Below are positions 62,008-64,000 of a stretch of DNA of 64,000 bases, one piece after another. A program made the position numbers and the translations under genes. Each line of letters starts with the position of its first letter. Positions within the stretch are counted from its first letter, which is position 1. Origin of the DNA: Paenibacillus aceris (GTDB lineage: Bacteria > Bacillota > Bacilli > Paenibacillales > NBRC-103111); the NCBI RefSeq assembly GCF_017874035.1, contig NZ_JAGGKV010000014.1, forward strand, positions 62,001 through 126,000, given 5' to 3'. The notes under the pieces are model-generated. The model made no database searches. It was not told where the DNA came from and saw only the letters and a program-made list of their open reading frames with translations.

Positions 62008-62891
62008 TCGGCAAGCACTTCATCGATTGCGCGCCGGGAAATCCCCGCTAGTACAGGGTTTGTATCTAAGTAGTAGGCGAGAGCGATTAGCCCGAAGGAC
62101 AGTGCCCATCCGCCGCCTCGCAACCAAGTCGCATCATCGATCGGCAGAGCTGCGCGGAAGAGATTACGTCCTTGTGCGGTGAGAAGCGTCCACGCGACCA
62201 TCAAGTCGCATGCGGGATCACCTACGCCCAAGGTTCCGAAGTCGATGACAGCACTGAGCCTGCCTTGTTCGACCAGCACGTTTCCCGGATGGAGATCACC
62301 GTGAAGCCAGACCGGCTTGCCGTGCCACACTGGTGCCTGCAAAGCGGCCTCCCACACAGCGGTTGCTGCGTCGGCGTCCACAATGCTGTGAAGCGTTGTG
62401 ATGGCAGCACGAACGGAGGCATCGCGCGCAGCCAGAGGCACGCCACGCCCAGAGTTGTGCGGCCCGGGGGCCGGCCCTCCGGCGGAATCGATCCGCTGCA
62501 TGGCGGTTATGAATTGAGCGAGCGCAGTCGCTGCATGGCCTTCATCTTCAACCCGCCTGACGGTTGCATTCTCGCCTCCGAGCCAGCGATACACAGACCA
62601 GTGCCAGGGATATCCATCAGCGGGCATCCCCAGCGCCAACGGAACTGGGATGGGGATCGGCAGCAGCGGAGCCAATCCAGGCAGCCACCGCTGCTCCTTC
62701 TCCACTTGCTCAATTGCCCATTCAGCGCGTGGCAATCGCACGGCCATCTCCTCGCCGAGCCGATAGATCGCATTGTCCGTTCCGGCGGAAATGACCGGCT
62801 CAATCGGAAGATCCGCCCATTGTGGAAATTGCGCAGAGATCAAACGTTTCACTAGCGTTAAGTTGATCTCTAACTCGTTTACTTGGTTCAC
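61986..62891 (-). CDS. aminoglycoside phosphotransferase-family kinase
   Basis: About 301 residues with the fold of APH/choline kinases. The nucleotide loop region is SAGTDNAIYRLGEEMAVRLP with the ATP-binding lysine position replaced by Arg (AVRLP). The catalytic motif is WLHGDLHPGNVLV and the metal motif VIDFGTLGVGDPACDL. Proteins of this exact type occur widely in soil bacteria as macrolide or aminoglycoside kinases or small-molecule kinases; resistance cannot be assumed. A frame runs to 62909, but GGGAGG lies ten bases before the GTG at 62891. Codon use is noticeably more GC-rich in the middle (62200-62700) than in neighbours, which may hint at transfer. Confidence 0.83.
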   Translation of the reverse strand: MNQVNELEINLTLVKRLISAQFPQWADLPIEPVISAGTDNAIYRLGEEMAVRLPRAEWAIEQVEKEQRWLPGLAPLLPIPIPVPLALGMPADGYPWHWSVYRWLGGENATVRRVEDEGHAATALAQFITAMQRIDSAGGPAPGPHNSGRGVPLAARDASVRAAITTLHSIVDADAATAVWEAALQAPVWHGKPVWLHGDLHPGNVLVEQGRLSAVIDFGTLGVGDPACDLMVAWTLLTAQGRNLFRAALPIDDATWLRGGGWALSFGLIALAYYLDTNPVLAGISRRAIDEVLADYKNDLL

Positions 62892-63023
62892 TTGGAAACA
62901 TCCTCCCACATTATAAAGATTACACAGTCAGTTAACATCAGTGTACCAATGATTCCCCTCTTTTATCTCAGTAAATAATATGTATAGCTGAATAATCCGG
63001 CTTTTTTGAGCGCTATCGATACC

Positions 63024-63067
63024 AAAAAAATGCCCAGAAACCTTGTCAGATCAAGGCTTCCCGGCAT
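63024..63067 (-). terminator. terminator of the right-edge sugar ABC transporter permease gene
   Basis: ATGCC (63030-63034) and GGCAT (63063-63067) close the base, and CCTTG/CAAGG (63041-63045, 63052-63056) form the top of an imperfect stem. Seven A at 63024-63030 give the minus-strand T run, eight bases beyond the stop. Confidence 0.65.
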
Positions 63068-63074
63068 GTATGAA

Positions 63075-63911
63075 TCATCCTTTAACTGATCCTGCTAAAC
63101 CATTTACAAAATACTTCTGGAACGTCAGGTAGACCGCAAAAATAGGAATTATCGAAATTAGAACAGCTGCATTCAAAAGCGTATAGTCTGTCATATGCTC
63201 TCCACGAAACGCTAGCAGTCCTGTTGTAATCGTTTTCATACTATCTTTCGTAATAAAGATTTGAGCGAGCAAAAACTCATTCCACGTGGCCATAAAGTCA
63301 AAGATGACAAGAGTCGCGATCGCAGGCATGGCTAACGGAATAATAACCCTGAAAAATTTGCCCATATCCCCGCAACCGTCAATCAAAGCCGCCTCGTCCA
63401 ACTCTTTGGGAATCGTTCTAAAAAAACCTCTAAGGATCAGAATACCAAATGGAATGCCGAAGCCTACATAAACTAGAATGATCCCCGGGTATGTGCTGAC
63501 CAAATGGGTTTTGTTCAGAAAAATATTCAGCGGTACAAGCGTTGCCTGCATCGGAATCATCATACCTACTAGGAATAAGGTAAACATCGAGTTTCCCCAT
63601 TTGAAATTCATTCTGGTCAGCGCAAAAGCCGCCAAAGCCTCGATTAAGATACCTAACGGCACTTTAATCAAACAAATGATGACCGTATTTTTCATATACA
63701 TGCTCATTCTGCCTTGATTCCACGCTTTTAAAAAGTTGTCCCAATGAACTTTCTGCGGCAATGAGTAGACGGGGTGGCTCATCAAATCAGCATTCGATTT
63801 GAGAGAGGTGAAAGCGATAAACACAATCGGAATCAAGAAAAGAATAGCCAATACGATTAAAGCCGCATATTTCAACACGCCGGAAACCGGGTGAACACCT
63901 GTTTCATTCAT
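63075..63911 (-). CDS. sugar ABC transporter permease (MalG type)
   Basis: Permease of a further carbohydrate importer, 278 residues with six predicted spans. The EAA loop reads LDEAALIDGCGDMGKFFRVI and the C-terminus is the hallmark VNGLAGSVKG. GGTGATC precedes the ATG. Its partner permease ends 27 bases upstream at the window edge, and a terminator follows, so this is the last gene of its operon. The loop and C-terminus place it with the ugpE/MalG-like permeases; the sugar is not known. Confidence 0.9.
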   Translation of the reverse strand: MNETGVHPVSGVLKYAALIVLAILFLIPIVFIAFTSLKSNADLMSHPVYSLPQKVHWDNFLKAWNQGRMSMYMKNTVIICLIKVPLGILIEALAAFALTRMNFKWGNSMFTLFLVGMMIPMQATLVPLNIFLNKTHLVSTYPGIILVYVGFGIPFGILILRGFFRTIPKELDEAALIDGCGDMGKFFRVIIPLAMPAIATLVIFDFMATWNEFLLAQIFITKDSMKTITTGLLAFRGEHMTDYTLLNAAVLISIIPIFAVYLTFQKYFVNGLAGSVKG

Positions 63912-63937
63912 CTTTTAGATCACCGTCCTTCCGCCTA

Positions 63938-64000
63938 TTATAAATGGGATTTCTTCGTTGTATAGTACACGTACGGAATAATAACAATCATAACGACAAA
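63938..64000 (-). CDS. C-terminal end of a MalF-type sugar ABC permease (partial)
   Basis: The last 20 codons of a minus-strand gene cut by the window edge. The visible residues, FVVMIVIIPYVYYTTKKSHL and stop, form the end of a membrane helix followed by a short basic tail, as in MalF/UgpA-type permeases. The stop lies 27 bases before the MalG-type permease start, the usual order in these operons. The assignment rests mostly on context. Confidence 0.7.
   Translation of the reverse strand, partial: FVVMIVIIPYVYYTTKKSHL

Noticed and set aside
62172-62855. Long plus-strand frame opposite the APH-family gene (227 codons)
   Set aside because: It is the shadow of a GC-rich gene on the other strand. 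The minus-strand protein has all kinase motifs and this one has none.
1-64000. tRNA, rRNA, CRISPR arrays, prophage or intact transposase genes
   Set aside because: None was seen on either strand. All long plausible frames were accounted for by metabolic, transport, regulatory or envelope genes.

Overview
The window is chromosomal DNA of a Gram-positive, spore-former-type Firmicute, most likely Paenibacillus or a close relative. The support is: lipobox-bearing solute-binding proteins, YesM/YesN-type two-component pairs, S-layer-homology and copper-amine-oxidase-N domains, strong AGGAGG ribosome binding sites with TTG/GTG starts, a T-box leader, and many plant-polysaccharide genes. Nearly everything lies on the minus strand. 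No rRNA, tRNA, CRISPR array, phage or intact insertion sequence was seen.

Layout. (1) 0.1-10.8 kb is a rhamnogalacturonan/pectin island: lipoprotein binding protein and two permeases of the LplA/B/C type, a membrane-bound AraC regulator, and intracellular GH28, GH43 and GH105 enzymes. (2) 10.8-20.9 kb is housekeeping or unrelated: a small hypothetical gene, two copper-amine-oxidase-N proteins (one with NlpC/P60), modB-modA-moeA for molybdate and cofactor, and asd behind a T-box leader whose specifier reads lysine. A methyltransferase pair and a DUF3231 protein follow. (3) 21-33.4 kb is a rhamnoside island: sensor kinase, response regulator, binding protein, two permeases, two GH78 enzymes and a GH3 enzyme. 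(4) 33.6-43.9 kb is a YtfQRT/YjfF-type monosaccharide ABC transporter co-oriented with a kinase, a response regulator and an unusual membrane-anchored protein holding two tandem sugar-binding domains. (5) 44.2-55.2 kb is the most unusual region. It holds two very large secreted enzymes (GH127-type and GH2-type), each ending in cohesin, a helical FIVAR-like module and dockerin, beside a gene for a cohesin fused to three S-layer-homology domains. This reads as a small surface-anchored, cellulosome-like system aimed at arabinose/galactose-containing side chains rather than cellulose. (6) 55.4-62.9 kb holds chorismate mutase, an HD nucleotidase, ChrA, a MerR-like coiled-coil protein, an EamA transporter, an O-methyltransferase with divergent LysR regulator, and an aminoglycoside-phosphotransferase-family kinase. 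(7) The right edge enters another sugar ABC transporter.

Taken together the genes suggest a division of labour. Cell-surface enzymes trim arabinan/galactan decorations, ABC transporters import the released sugars and oligosaccharides, and cytoplasmic GH28/43/78/105/GH3 enzymes finish them. Each import locus has its own extracellular-sensing regulator. All functions are inferred from sequence motifs read by eye; no database search was run.
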